From Halictus rubicundus (lineage: Eukaryota; Arthropoda; Insecta; Hymenoptera; Halictidae): a stretch of 64,000 nt of DNA. Position numbers and translations under genes: made by a program. This document shows, one piece after another, positions 9,830-22,367 of the stretch (positions are counted from its first letter, which is position 1; every line of letters starts with the position of its first letter). The DNA is taken from positions 496,001 to 560,000 of the forward strand of contig NW_027488627.1 in NCBI RefSeq assembly GCF_050948215.1, read 5' to 3'. The notes beneath the pieces were generated by a model. The model did not search any database and had not been told where the DNA came from. It worked only from the letters and a program-made list of their open reading frames with translations.

Positions 9830-10029
9830 CTGTCCTATACTCTATCCTATCCTTTCCTCTATCCTATCCTATCATCTATCCCGTCCTGTCCTCAATCCTA
9901 TCCTATACTGTATTATATACTATCCTCTTTCCTATCCTATCCTCTATCCTATCCAATCCCCTATCCTATCATCTATAATATCGTATCCTCCATCATATCC
10001 TATCCTCTTTCCTATAATATCAACTATCC
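9830..10029 (+). repeat. 200-bp module M, copy 3
   Basis: Matches copy 2 in all landmarks (CCCGTCCTGTCC at 9880, CCAATCCCC) and in its flanks. It is the last module before the first orientation switch. Confidence 0.9.
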
Positions 10030-10188
10030 TATCCTATCCTCTATCCTATCCTATCCTCTATCCCATCCTATCCTCTATCCTATCCTATCCTCTATCCTAT
10101 CCTATCCTCTATCCTATCCTATCCTCTATCCTATCCTCTATCCTATCCGCTATCCTATCCTCTATCCTATCCTCTATCCTATCCTATC

Positions 10189-10677
10189 CTCTATCCCACC
10201 CTATCCTCTATCCTATCCTATCCTCTATCTTATCCTCTATCTTATCCTCTATCCTATCCTCTATCCTATCCTATCCTCTATCCCATACTATCCTCTATCC
10301 TATCCTATCCTCTATCCTATCCTATCCTATCCTTTTTCCTATCCTATCCTCTATCCTATCCTATGATCTATCCTATCCTATCCTCTATCCTATATTATCC
10401 TCTACCTTATCCTATCCTCTATCCTATCCAATTACCTATCCTATCCTCTATCCTATCCTATCCTCTATCCTATCCTATCCTATCCTCTATCCGATCCTCT
10501 ATCCTATCCTATCCTCTATCGTATCCTCTATTCTATCCTATCCTCTATCCTATCCTATCCTATCCTCTATCCTATCCTATCCTATCCTATCCTCTATGGT
10601 ATCCTATCCTTTATCCTATCCTATCCTCTATTAGGATAAGATAGAGGATAAGATAGGATAGAGGATAGGATAGGATA
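10189..10677. repeat. Junction-bearing duplicated segment, copy 1
   Basis: This segment is colinear with 22368-22856 at a fixed offset of 12,179 bp. It includes the CCCACCCTATCC units, CCTATGATCTATCC (10358/22537), CCAATTACC, and the orientation switch itself. A shorter copy without the switch is at about 7892-8163. A few substitutions distinguish the copies, such as CTCTATGGTATCC here against CTATGCTATCC near 22775. Confidence 0.85.
10626..10660. other. Orientation switch 1 (C-rich to G-rich on +)
   Basis: The array runs ...TATCCTATCCTCTA then TTAGGATAAGATAGAGG: within a few bases the G-rich strand moves to +. The arms are not in immediate palindromic register, so this is a junction with a short unpaired centre. 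The same bases recur at switch 3. Confidence 0.9.
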
Positions 10678-10711
10678 GAGGATCGGATAGGATAGAGGAT
10701 TGGATAGGATA

Positions 10712-10773
10712 GAGAATATGATACTGTAGACGATAGGGGATTGGATCGGATACAGGATAGGAGACGGTAGAGG
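10712..10773 (+). repeat. Module A, first of about 27 copies
   Basis: Diverged 62-bp stretch: GAGAATATGATACTGTAGAC, then GATAGGGGATTGGATCGG, then ATACAGGATAGGAGACGG. Copies are located by their GTAGACGAT core at 10726, 15823, 23177, 24765, 28017, 36005, 37700, 40753, 42397, 43947, 48143, 50075, 50330, 50699, 53540, 53795, 57141, 57182, 58137, 58409, 59667, 60194, 60697, 61285, 61812, 62992 and 63728. All are on + in G-rich blocks; I saw no reverse copy in the C-rich blocks. Two linked sequence types exist: ACTGTAG with GGAGACGG, and ACGGTAG with GGAGGCGG. Confidence 0.88.
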
Positions 10774-11370
10774 ATATGATAGGATAGAGGATAGGATATG
10801 ATAGAGGATAGGATAGGATAGAGGATAGGATAGGATAGAGGATAGGTTTAGATAGAGGATATGATAGGATAGACGATAGGATACGATAGAGGATAGGATA
10901 GGATCTAGGCTAGGATAGGACAGAGGATACGATAGGATAGCATAGAGAATAGGATAGGATAGAGGATAGGATAGGATAGAGGATAGAATAGGATAGAGGA
11001 TAGGATACGATAGAGGATAGGATAGGGGATTGGATAGGGTAGAGGATAGGATAGGATAGAGGATAGGATACGATAGAGGATACGATAGGATAGGATAGAG
11101 GATAGGATAGGATAGAGGATAGGATAGGGGATTGGATAGGATAGAGGATAGGATAAGATAGAGGATAAGATAGGATAGAGGATAGGATAGGATAGAGCAT
11201 AGGTTAGGATAGAGGATAGGATAGGATAGAGGATAGGATACGATAGAGGATATAATAGGATAGAGGATAGGAAAGGATAGAGGATAGGATAGGATAGAAG
11301 ATAGCATAGGACAGAGGATAGGATAGGATAAGATAGAGGATAGGATAGGATAGAGGATAGGATAGGACAG

Positions 11371-11425
11371 ATGATATTACAGGAATGAGGATAGGATATG
11401 ATAGAGGATAGGATAGGATAGAGGA
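11371..11425 (+). repeat. Module C, representative copy (ATTACAGGAATGAGG type)
   Basis: ATGATATTACAGGAATGAGG followed by ATAGGATATGATAGAGG. It is homologous to the reverse complement of the end of module M. Members of this type sit near 11373, 13457, 15092, 16265, 26422, 28443, 30083, 30875, 32535, 34311, 35501, 36431, 40193 and 41179. An ATTATAGGAATGAGG form is near 12712, 15592 and 25743. From about 43.7 kb to the right all copies are ATTATAGGAAAGAGG or ACTATAGGAAAGAGG. Confidence 0.82.
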
Positions 11426-14400
11426 TAGGATGCGATAGAGGATACGAAAGGATAGGATAGAGGGTAGGATAGGATAGAGGATAGGATAGGATAGAGGATA
11501 GGATAGGATAGAGGATAGGATATGATAGAGGATAGGATACGATAGAGGATAGGATAGTATAGAGAATAGGATAGGATAGAGGATAGGATAGGATGGAGGG
11601 TAGGATAGGATAGAGGATAGGATAGGATAGAGGATAGGATAGGATACAGGATAGGGTAGCATAGAGGATAGGATAGGATAGAGGATAGGATAGTATAGAG
11701 GATAGGATAGGATAGAGGATAGGAGAGGATAGAGGATAGGATATGATAGAGGATAGGATACGATAGAGGATACGATAGGATAGTATAGAGGATAGGATTT
11801 GATAGTGGATCGGATAGGATAGAGGATAGGATAGGGGATTGGATAGGATAGAGGATAGGATAGAGGATAGGGTACGATAGAGGATACGATAGGATGGGAT
11901 AGAGGATAGGATAGTATAGAGGATAGCATAGGATAGAGGATAGGATAAGATCGAGGATAGGATAGGATAGAGGATAGGATAGGGGATTGGATAGGATAGA
12001 GGATAGGATAGGATAGAGGATAGGATAATATAGAGGATAGGATAAGATAGAGGATATGATAGGATAGACGATAGGATACGATAGAGGATAGTATAGGATC
12101 TAGGATAGGATATGACAGAGGATACGATAGGATAGGATAGAGAATAGGATAGGATAGAGGATAGGATAGGATAGAGGATAGGATAGGATAGAGCATAGGA
12201 TACGATAGAGGATAGGATAGGGGATTGGATAGGATAGAGGATAGGATAGGGAATTGGATAGGATAGAGGATAGGATAGGATAGAGGATAGGATAGGATAG
12301 AGAATAGGATAGGATAGAGGATAGGATAGGATAGAGGATAGGATAGGATAGAGGATAGAATAGGATAGAGGATAGGATACGATAGAGGATAGGATAGGAT
12401 AGAGGATAGGATAGGATAGAGGATAGGATAGTATAGAGGATAGGATATAATAGAGGATAGGATAGGATAGAGGATAGGATAGGGAATTGGATAGGATAGA
12501 GGATAGGACAGGATAGAGGATAGGATAGGATAGAGGATAGAATAGGATATAGGATAGGATACGATAGAGGATAGGATAGCATAGAGGATAGGATAGGATA
12601 GTGGATAGGATAGTATAGAGGATAGGATATAATACAGGATAGGATAGGATAGAGGATAGGATAGGGAATTGGATAGGATTATAGGATAGGATAGGACAGA
12701 TGATATTATAGGAATGAGGATAGGATATGATAGAGGATACGATATTATAGAGGATAGGATAGGATAGAGAATAGGATAGGATAGAGGATAGGATAGTATA
12801 GAGGATAGGATAGGATAGAGGATAGGATAGGATAGAGGATAGGATAGGATAGAGGATAGGATAGGATACAGGATAGGATAGGATAGAGGATAGGATAGGA
12901 TAGAGGATAGGATAGTATAGAGGAAAGGATAGGATAGAGGATAGGAGAGGATAGAGGATAGGATATGATAGAGGATAGGATACGATAGAGGATACGATAG
13001 GATAGTATAGAGGATAGGATATGATAGTGGATCGGATAGGATAGAGGATAGGATAGGGGATTGGATAGGATAGAGGATAGGATAGAGGATAGGGTACGAT
13101 AGAGGATACGATAGGATGGGATAGAGGATAGGATAGGATAGAGGATAGCATAGGATAGAGGATAGGATAGAGGATAGGATAGGGGATTGGATAGGATAGA
13201 GGATAGGATAGGATAGAGGATAGGATAATATAGAGGATAGGATAAGATAGAGGATATTTTAGGATAGACGATAGGATACGATAGAGGATAGGATAGGATC
13301 TAGGATAGGATAGGACAGAGGATACGATAGGATAGGATAGAGAATAGGATAGGATAGAGGATAGGATAGGATAGAGGATAGGATAGGATAGAGCATAGGA
13401 TACGATAGAGGATAGGATAGGGGATTGGATAGGATAGAGGATAGGATAGGACAGATGATATTACAGGAATGAGGATAGGATATGATAGAGGATACGATAT
13501 TATAGAGGATAGGATAGGATACAGGATAAGATAGGATAGAGGATAGGATAGGATAGAGGATAGGATAGTATAGAGGATAGGATAGGATAGAGGATAGGAT
13601 AGGATAGAGGATAGGATGCGATAGAGGATACGAAAGGATAGGATAGAGGGTAGGATAGGATAGAGGATAGGATAGGATAGAGGATAGGATAGGATAGAGG
13701 ATAGGATAGGATAGAGGATAGGATATGATAGAGGATAGGATATAATAGAGGATAGGATAGGATAGAGGATAGGATAGGATAGATGATAGGATAGGATAGA
13801 GGATAGGATACGATAGAGGATACGATAGGATAGGATAGAGGATAGGATAGGATAGAGGATAGGATAGGATAGAGGAGAGGATAGGATAGAGGATAGAATA
13901 GGATAGAGGATAGGATACGATAGAGGATAGGATAGGATAGAGGATAGGATGCGGTAGAGGATACGAAAGGATAGGATAGAGGGTAGGATAGGATAGAGGA
14001 TAGGATAGGATAGAGGATAGGATAGGATAGAGGATAGGATATGATAGAGGATAGGATAGGATAGAGGATAGGATAGGATAGAGGATAGGATAGGATAGAG
14101 GATAGGATAAGATAGAGGATATGATAGGATAGACGATAGGATACGATAGAGGATAGGATAGGATCTAGGCTCGGATAGGACAGAGGATACGATAGGATAG
14201 GATAGAGAATAGGATAGGATAGAGGATAGGATTGGATAGAGGATAGGATAGGATAGAGGATAGAATAGGATAGAGGATAGAATAGGATAGAGGATAGGAT
14301 ACGATAGAGGATAGGATAGGGGATTGGATAGGATAGAGGATAGGATAGGATAGAGGATAGGATACGATAGAGGATACGATAGGATAGGATAGACGATAGG

Positions 14401-16263
14401 ATAGGATAGAGGATAGGATAGGATAGAGGATAGGAGAGGATAGAGGATAGGATATGATAGAGGATAGGATACGATAGAGGATACGATATGATAGGATAGA
14501 GCATAGGATACGATAGAGGATAGGATAGGGGATTGGATAGGATAGAGGATAGGATAGGATAGAGGATAGGATAGGGTAGAGGATAGGATAGTATAGAGGA
14601 TAGGATAGGATAGAGGATAGGATAGGATAGAGGATAGGATACGATAGAGGATACGAAAGGATAGGATAGAGGGTAGGATAGGATAGAGGATAGGATAGGG
14701 TAGAGGATAGGATAGGGGATTGGATAGGATAGAGGATAGGATAGGATAGAGGATAGGATACGATAGAGGATACGATAGGAGAGGATAGAGGATAGGATAG
14801 GGGATTGGATAGGATAGAGGATAGGATACGATAGAGGATAGGATAGGATAGAGGATAGGATGCGATAGAGGATACGAAAGGATAGGATAGAGGGTAGGAT
14901 AGGATAAAGGATAGGATAGGATAGAGGATAGGATAGGATAGAGGATAGGATATGATAGAGGATAGGATAGGATAGAGAATAGGATAGGATAGAGGATAGG
15001 ATCGGATAGAGGATAGGATAGGGGATTGGATAGGATAGAGGATAGGATAGGATAGAGGATAGGATAGGATAGAGGATAGGATAGGACAGATGATATTACA
15101 GGAATGAGGATAGGATATGATAGAGGATAGGATAGGATAGAGGATAGGATGCGATAGAGGATACGAAAGGATAGGATAGAGGGTAGGATAGGATAAAGGA
15201 TAGGATAGGATAGAGGATAGGATAGGATAGAGGATAGGATATGATAGAGGATAGGATAGGATAGAGGATAGGATAGGATAGAGGATAGGATAAGATAGAG
15301 GATATGATAGGATAGACGATAGGATAGGATAGAGGATAGGATAGGATCTAGGATAGGATAGGACAGAGGATACGATAGGATAGGATGGAGGATAGGATAG
15401 GATAGAGGATAGGATAGGATAGAGGATAGAATAGGATAGAGGATAGGATACGATAGAGGATAGGATAGGATAGAGGATAGGATAGGATAGAGGATAGGAT
15501 AGTATAGAGGATAGGATATAATAGAGGATAGGATAGGATAGAGGATAGGATAGGGAATTGGATAGGATTATAGGATAGGATAGGACAGATGATATTATAG
15601 GAATGAGGATAGGATATGATAGAGGATACGATATTATAGAGGATAGGATAGGATAGAGAATAGGATAGGATAGAGGATAGGATAGTATAGAGGATAGGAT
15701 AGGATAGAGGATAGGATAGGATACAGGATAGGATAGGATACAGGATAGGATAGGATAGAGGATAGGATAGGATAGAGGATAGGATAGTATAGAGGATTGG
15801 ATAGGATAGAGAATATGATACGGTAGACGATAGGGGATTGGATCGGATACAGGATAGGAGGCGGTAGAGGATAGGATAGGATAGGATAGAGAATAGGATA
15901 GGATAGGGGATAGGTTAGGATAGAGTATAGGATAGGATAGAGGATAGGATAGGGTAGATGATAGGATAGGATAGAGGATAGGATATGATAGAGGATAGGA
16001 TAGGATAGAGGATAGGATAATATAGAGGATAGGATAAGATAGAGGATATGATAGGATAGACGATAGGATACGATAGAGGATAGGATAGGATCTAGGATAG
16101 GATAGGACAGAGGATACGATAGGATAGGATAGAGAATAGGATAGGATAGAGGATAGGATAGGATAGAGGATAGGATAGGATAGAGCATAGGATAGGATAG
16201 AGCATAGGATACGATAGAGGATAGGATAGGGGATTGGATAGGATAGAGGATAGGATAGGACAG

Positions 16264-16400
16264 ATGATATTACAGGAATGAGGATAGGATATGATAGAGG
16301 ATACGATATTATAGAGGATAGGATAGGATACAGGATAAGATAGGATAGAGGGTAGGATAGGATAGAGGATAGGATAGTATAGAGGATACGATATTATAGA
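16264..16400 (+). repeat. Paired module C, marker of a roughly 2-kb higher-order unit
   Basis: Two partial C modules lie about 125 bp apart (ATTACAGGAATGAGG, then a second ATACGATATTATAGAGG). The same pair recurs near 28440, 30870, 36425 and 41170. Each pair is followed about 0.6-0.8 kb later by GGGTACGATACAGG with ATACGATAGGATGGG (near 17058, 29132, 31668, 37070 and 41772). An extra copy of that second marker is at 33395. Confidence 0.75.
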
Positions 16401-17502
16401 GGATAGGATAGGATACAGGATAAGATAGGATAGAGGATAGGATGCGATAGAGGATACGAAAGGATAGGATAGAGGGTAGGATAGGATAGAGGATAGGATA
16501 GGATAGAGGATAGGATAGGATAGAGGATAGGATATGATAGAGGATAGGATACGATAGAGGATAGGATAGGGGATTGGATAGGATAGAGGATAGGATAGGA
16601 TAGAGGATAGGATACGATAGAGGATACGATAGGATAGGATAGAGGATAGGATAGGATAGAGGATAGGATAGGATAGAGGATAGGAGAGGATAGAGGATAG
16701 GATATGATAGAGGATAGGATACGATAGAGGATAGGATAGGATAGAGGATAGGATAGGATAGAGGATAGGATAAGATAGAGGATATGATAGGATAGACGAT
16801 AGGATACGATAGAGGATAGGATAGGATAGAGGATAGGATACGATAGAGGATACGATAGGATAGGATAGACGATATGATAGGATAGAGGATAGGATAGGAT
16901 AGAGGATAGGAGAGGATAGAGGATAGGATATGATAGAGGATAGGATACGATAGAGGATACGATAGGATAGGATAGAGGATAGGATATGATAGTGGATCGG
17001 ATAGGATAGAGGATAGGATAGGGGATTGGATAGGATAGAGGATAGGATAGAGGATAGGGTACGATACAGGATACGATAGGATGGGATAGAGGATAGGATA
17101 GGATAGAGGATAGGATAGGATAGAGGATAGGATAAGATAGAGGATAGGATAGGATAGAGGATAGGATAAGATAGAGAATAGGATAGGATAGGGGATTGGA
17201 TAGGATAGAGGATAGGATAGGACAGAGGATAGTATACGATAGAGGATACGATAGGATAGGATAGAGGATAGGATAGGATAGAGGATAGGATAGAGGATAG
17301 GATAGAGGATAGGATATGATAGTGGATCGGATAGGATAGGATAGAGGATAGGATAGGATAGAGGATAGGATAGGGTAGAGGATAGGATAGGGGATTGGAT
17401 AGGATAGAGGATAGGATAGGATAGAGGATAGGATACGATAGAGGATACGATAGGATAGGATAGAGGATAGGATAGGATAGAGGATAGGATAGGTTAGAGG
17501 AT

Positions 17503-17562
17503 AGGATAGGATAGAGGATAGGATCGGATAGATCTATCCTATCCTATCCTCTATCCGATCCT
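17503..17562. other. Orientation switch 2: near-perfect 60-bp palindrome (G-rich to C-rich on +)
   Basis: The G-rich array meets the C-rich array at GATAGATCTATC (17527-17538), a perfect palindrome centred between 17532 and 17533 with no spacer. Pairing continues to 30 bp on each side with mismatches only at 17525/17540 and 17508/17557. This head-to-head point is unlike switches 1 and 3, which share a different sequence. Confidence 0.9.
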
Positions 17563-17717
17563 CTATCCCATCCTATCCTCTATCCTATCCTACCCTCTAT
17601 CCTATCCTATCCTCCATCCTATCCTATCCTCTATCCTATCCTATCGTCTATCCTATCCTATCCTCTATCCTATCCTCTATCCTATCCTCTATCCTATCCT
17701 CTATCCTATCCTCTATC

Positions 17718-17917
17718 CTGTCCTATACTCTATCCTATCCTTTCCTCTATCCTATCCTATCATCTATCCCGTCCTGTCCTCAATCCTATCCTATACTGTA
17801 TTATATACTATCCTCTTTCCTATCCTATCCTCTATCCTATCCAATCCCCTATCCTATCATCTATAATATCGTATCCTCCATCATATCCTATCCTCTTTCC
17901 TATAATATCAACTATCT
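17718..17917 (+). repeat. 200-bp module M, copy 4
   Basis: CCCGTCCTGTCC at 17768. The last unit is ACTATCTTATCC instead of ACTATCCTATCC. This copy lies only about 185 bp inside the palindromic switch. Confidence 0.9.
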
Positions 17918-19561
17918 TATCCTATCCTCTATCCTATCCTATCCTCTATCCCATCCTATCCTCTATCCTATCCTATCCTCTATCCTATCCTATCCTCTAT
18001 CCTATCCTATCCTCTATCCTATCCTCTATCCTATCCGCTATCCTATCCTCTATCCTATCCTCTATCCTAGCCTATCCATTATCCTATCCTATCCTCTATC
18101 CGATCCTCTATCCTATCCTATCCTCTATCCTATCCTATACTCTATCATATCCTCTATCCTATCCTATCCTCTATCCTATCCTATCCTCCATCCTATCCTA
18201 TCCTATCCTCTATCCTATCCTCTATCCTATCCTCTATCCTATCCTCCATCCTATCCTATCCTATCCTCTATCCTATACTCTATCCTATCCTCTATCCTAT
18301 CCTCTATCCTATCCTCTATCCTATCCTCTATCCTATCCGCTATCCTATCCTCTATCCTATCCTCTATCCTATCCTCTATCCTATCCTCTATGCTATCCTA
18401 TCCTCTATCCTATCCTCTATCCTATCCTATCCTCTATTCTATCCTATCCTCTATCCTGTACCATCCTCTATCCTATCCTATCCTCTATCCTATCCTATCC
18501 TCTATCCTATCCTATCCTCTATCCTATCCTATTCTCTATCCTATCCTATCCTCTATCCTATCCTATCCTCTATCCTATCCTATCCTCTATCCTATCCTAT
18601 CCTCTATCCTATCCTATCTTCTATCCTATCCTATCCTCTATCCGATCCTCTATCCTATCCTATCCTCTATCCTATCCTATCCTATCCTCTATCCTATCCT
18701 ATCCTTTATCCTATCCTATCCTCTATTCTATCCTATCCTCTATCCTATCCTATCCTCTATCTTATCCTATCCTCTATCCTATCCTATCCTCTATCCTATC
18801 CTATCCTCTATCCTATCCTCTATCCTATCCTTTATCCTATCCTCTATCCTATCCTATCCTCTATCCTATCCTATCCTTTATCCTATCCTATCCTCTATCC
18901 TATCCTCTATCCTATCCTATCCTCTATCCTATACTATCCTCTACCTTATCCTATACTCTATCCTTTCCAATTACCTATCCTATCCTCTATCCTATACTAT
19001 CCTCTATCCGATCCTCTATCCTATCCTATCCTCTATCCTATCCTATCCTCTATCCTATCCTATCCTCCATCCTATCCTATCCTCTATCCTATCCTATCGT
19101 CTATCCTACCCTATCCTCTATCCTATCCTCTATCCTATCCTCTATCCTATCCTCTATCCTATCCTCTATCCTATCCTATCCTCTACCCATACTATCCTCT
19201 ATCCTATCCTATCCTCTATCCTATCCTCTATCCTATCCTCTATCCTATCCTCTATCCTATCCTCTATCCTATCCTATCCTCTATCCTATCCTATCCTTTA
19301 TCCTATCCTATCCTCTATCCTATCCTATCCTCTATCCTATACTATCCTCTACCTTATCCTATCCTCTATCCTATCCTATCCTCTATCCGATCCTCTATCC
19401 TATCCTATCCTCTATCCTATCCTACCCTCTATCCTATCCTATCCTCCATCCTATCCTATCCTCTATCCTATCCTATCGTCTATCCTATCCTATCCTCTAT
19501 CCTATCTTCTATCCTATCCTCTATCCTATCCTCTATCCTATCCTCTATCCTATCCTCTATC

Positions 19562-19761
19562 CTGTCCTATACTCTATCCTATCCTTTCCTCTATCCTATC
19601 CTATCATCTATCCCGTCCTGTCCTCAATACTATCCTATACTGTATTATATACTATCCTCTTTCCTATCCTATCCTCTATCGTATCCAATCCCCTATCCTT
19701 ACATCTATAATATCGTATCCTCCATCATATCCTATCCTCTTTCCTATAATATCAACTATCC
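19562..19761 (+). repeat. 200-bp module M, copy 5
   Basis: CCCGTCCTGTCC at 19612. Private variants are CTCAATACTATCC, ATCGTATCCAATCCCC and CTATCCTTACATC. All three are shared only with copy 7, so these two copies are sisters. The length is still 200 bp. Confidence 0.9.
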
Positions 19762-20370
19762 TATCCTATCCTCTATCCGATCCTCTATCCTATCCTATCC
19801 TCTATCCTATCCTATCCTATCCTCTATCCTATCCTATCCTTTATCCTATCCTATCCTCTATTCTATCCTATCCTCTATCCTATCCTATCCTCTATCTTAT
19901 CCTATCCTCTATCCTATCCTATCCTCTATCCTATCCTATCCTCTATCCTATCCTCTATCCTATCCTTTATCCTATCCTCTATCCTATCCTATCCTATCCT
20001 CTATCCTATCCTATCCTTTATCCTATCCTATCCTCTATCCTATCCTCTATCCTATCCTATCCTCTATCCTATACTATCCTCTACCTTATCCTATACTCTA
20101 TCCTTTCCAATTACCTATCCTATCCTCTATCCTATCCTATCCTCTATCCGATCCTCTATCCTATCCTATCCTCTATCCTATCCTATCCTCTATCCTATCC
20201 TATCCTCCATCCTATCCTATCCTCTATCCTATCCTATCGTCTATCCTACCCTATCCTCTATCCTATCCTCTATCCTATCCTCTATCCTATCCTCTATCCT
20301 ATCCTCTATCCTATCCTCTATCCTATCCTCTATCCTATCCTCTATCCTATCCTCTATCCTATCCTCTATC

Positions 20371-20570
20371 CTGTCCTATACTCTATCCTATCCTTTCCTC
20401 TATCCTATCCTATCATCTATCCCGTCCTGTCCTCAATCCTATCCTATACTGTATTATATACTATCCTCTTTCCTATCCTATCCTCTATCCTATCCAATCC
20501 CCTATCCTATCATCTATAATATCGTATCCTCCATCATATCCTATCCTCTTTCCTATAATATCAACTATCC
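20371..20570 (+). repeat. 200-bp module M, copy 6
   Basis: CCCGTCCTGTCC at 20421. It has the common form at all sites that vary in copies 5 and 7, although it lies between them. It follows a 12-bp-unit run of about 117 bp. Confidence 0.9.
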
Positions 20571-21654
20571 TATCCTATCCTCTATCCTATCCTATCCTCT
20601 ATCCCATCCTATCCTCTATCCTATCCTATCCTCTATCCTATCCTATCCTCTATCCTATCCTATCCTCTATCCTATCCTCTATCCTATCCGCTATCCTATC
20701 CTCTATCCTATCCTCTATCCTATCCTATCCTATATCCCATCCTATCCTCTATCCTATCCTATCCTCTATCCTATCCAAACCTCTATCCTATTCTATCCTC
20801 TATCCTATCCTATCCTCTATCCCACCCTATCCTCTATCCTATCCTATCCTATCGTCTGTCCTATCCTATCCTTTATCCTATCCTATCCTCTATTCTATCC
20901 TATCATCTATCCTATCCTATCCTCTATCTTATCCTATCCTCTATCCTATCCTATCCTCTATCCTATCCTATCCTCTATCCTATCCTCTATCCTATCCTCT
21001 ATCCTATCCTCTATCCTATCCTATCCTCTATCCTATCCTATCCTCTATCCTATCCTATCTTCTATCCTATCCAAACCTCTATCCTATTCTATCCTCTATC
21101 CTATCCTATCCTCTATCCCACCCTATCCTCTATCCTATCCTATCCTCTATCTTATCCTCTATCCTATCCTCTATCCTATCCTCTATCCTATCCTCTATCC
21201 TATCCTATCCTCTATCCCATACTATCCTCTATCCTATCCTATCCTCTATCCCATACTATCCTCTATCCTATCCTATCCTCTATCCTATCCTCTATCCTAT
21301 CCTATCCTCTATCCTATCCTCTATCCTATCCTCTATCCTATCCTCTATCCTATCCTCTATCCTATCCTATCCTCTATCCTATCCTATCCTTTATCCTATC
21401 CTATCCTCTATCCTATCCTATCCTCTATCCTATACTATCCTCTACCTTATCCTATCCTCTATCCTATCCTATCCTCTATCCGATCCTCTATCCTATCCTA
21501 TCCTCTATCCTATCCTACCCTCTATCCTATCCTATCCTCCATCCTATCCTATCCTCTATCCTATCCTATCGTCTATCCTATCCTATCCTCTATCCTATCT
21601 TCTATCCTATCCTCTATCCTATCCTCTATCCTATCCTCTATCCTATCCTCTATC

Positions 21655-21854
21655 CTGTCCTATACTCTATCCTATCCTTTCCTCTATCCTATCCTATCAT
21701 CTATCCCGTCCTGTCCTCAATACTATCCTATACTGTATTATATACTATCCTCTTTCCTATCCTATCCTCTATCGTATCCAATCCCCTATCCTTACATCTA
21801 TAATATCGTATCCTCCATCATATCCTATCCTCTTTCCTATAATATCAACTATCC
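21655..21854 (+). repeat. 200-bp module M, copy 7
   Basis: CCCGTCCTGTCC at 21705. It shares CTCAATACTATCC, ATCGTATCCAATCCCC and CTATCCTTACATC with copy 5, and is the last module M in the window. Confidence 0.9.
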
Positions 21855-22367
21855 TATCCTATCCTCTATCCTATCCTATCCTCTATCCCATCCTATCCTC
21901 TATCCTATCCTATCCTCTATCCTATCCTATCCTCTATCCTATCCTATCCTCTATCCTATCCTCTATCCTATCCGCTATCCTATCCTCTATCCTATCCTCT
22001 ATCCTATCCTATCCTATATCCCATCCTATCCTCTATCCTATCCTATCCTCTATATTATCCCATCCTCTATCCTATTCTATCCTCTATCCTATCCTATCCT
22101 CTATCCCATACTATCCTCTATCCTATCCTATCCTCTATCCTACCATATCATCTATCCTATCCTCTATCCTATCCTCTATCCTATCCCTTATCCTATCCTA
22201 TCCTCTATCCTATCCTATCCTCTATCCTATCCTCTATCCCATCCTATCCTCTATCCTATCCTATCCTCTATCCTATCCTATCATCTATCCTATCCAAACC
22301 TCTATCCTATTCTATCCTCTATCCTATCCTATCCTCTATCCCACCCTATCCTCTATCCTATCCTATC

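Larger units (their letters stand above)
5253..10630 (+). repeat. TATCC satellite array, C-rich strand on + (block P1, right part)
   Basis: Continuation of the array after the insertion, with the same 17/12-bp units and strand. It differs from the inverted blocks by long pure runs of the 12-bp form (for example about 5494-5586 and 8246-8330) and by the unit TATCCGCTATCC. It contains three copies of a 200-bp module (5587, 7252, 9830), a perfect 17-mer block (8597-8987) and three copies of a segment with the rare unit CCTATGATCTATCC (8076, 10363, and again at 22542). There is no gene; the 1207-codon frame at 6743-10366 is satellite read-through. Confidence 0.96.
10631..17532 (-). repeat. GGATA satellite array, G-rich strand on + (block R1, inverted)
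   Basis: Same satellite family in the opposite orientation: GAGGATAGGATAGGATA units with many variants (ATACGATAG, GGGGATTGG, ATATGATAG, GGGTAGG, CTAGGATAGG). Long 12-bp runs are absent. It contains modules not seen on the C-rich blocks (module A at 10712 and 15809) and a relative of module M in the other orientation (GATATTACAGGAATGAGG at 11373, 13457, 15092 and 16265). The 748-codon minus frame at 10905-13151 and similar frames are read-through of the stop-free C-rich strand. Confidence 0.96.

Noticed and set aside
6743..10366. 1207-codon open frame on + and similar long frames in P blocks
   Set aside because: Translation is only permuted LSYP/YPIL/SSIL from the 17- and 12-bp units. The strand lacks stops by composition, there is no other coding signal, and frames change with unit length.
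10631..10635. TTAGG at the inversion junction as a telomere remnant
   Set aside because: A single five-base match (repeated at 22810 through duplication) is expected by chance and is not in tandem.
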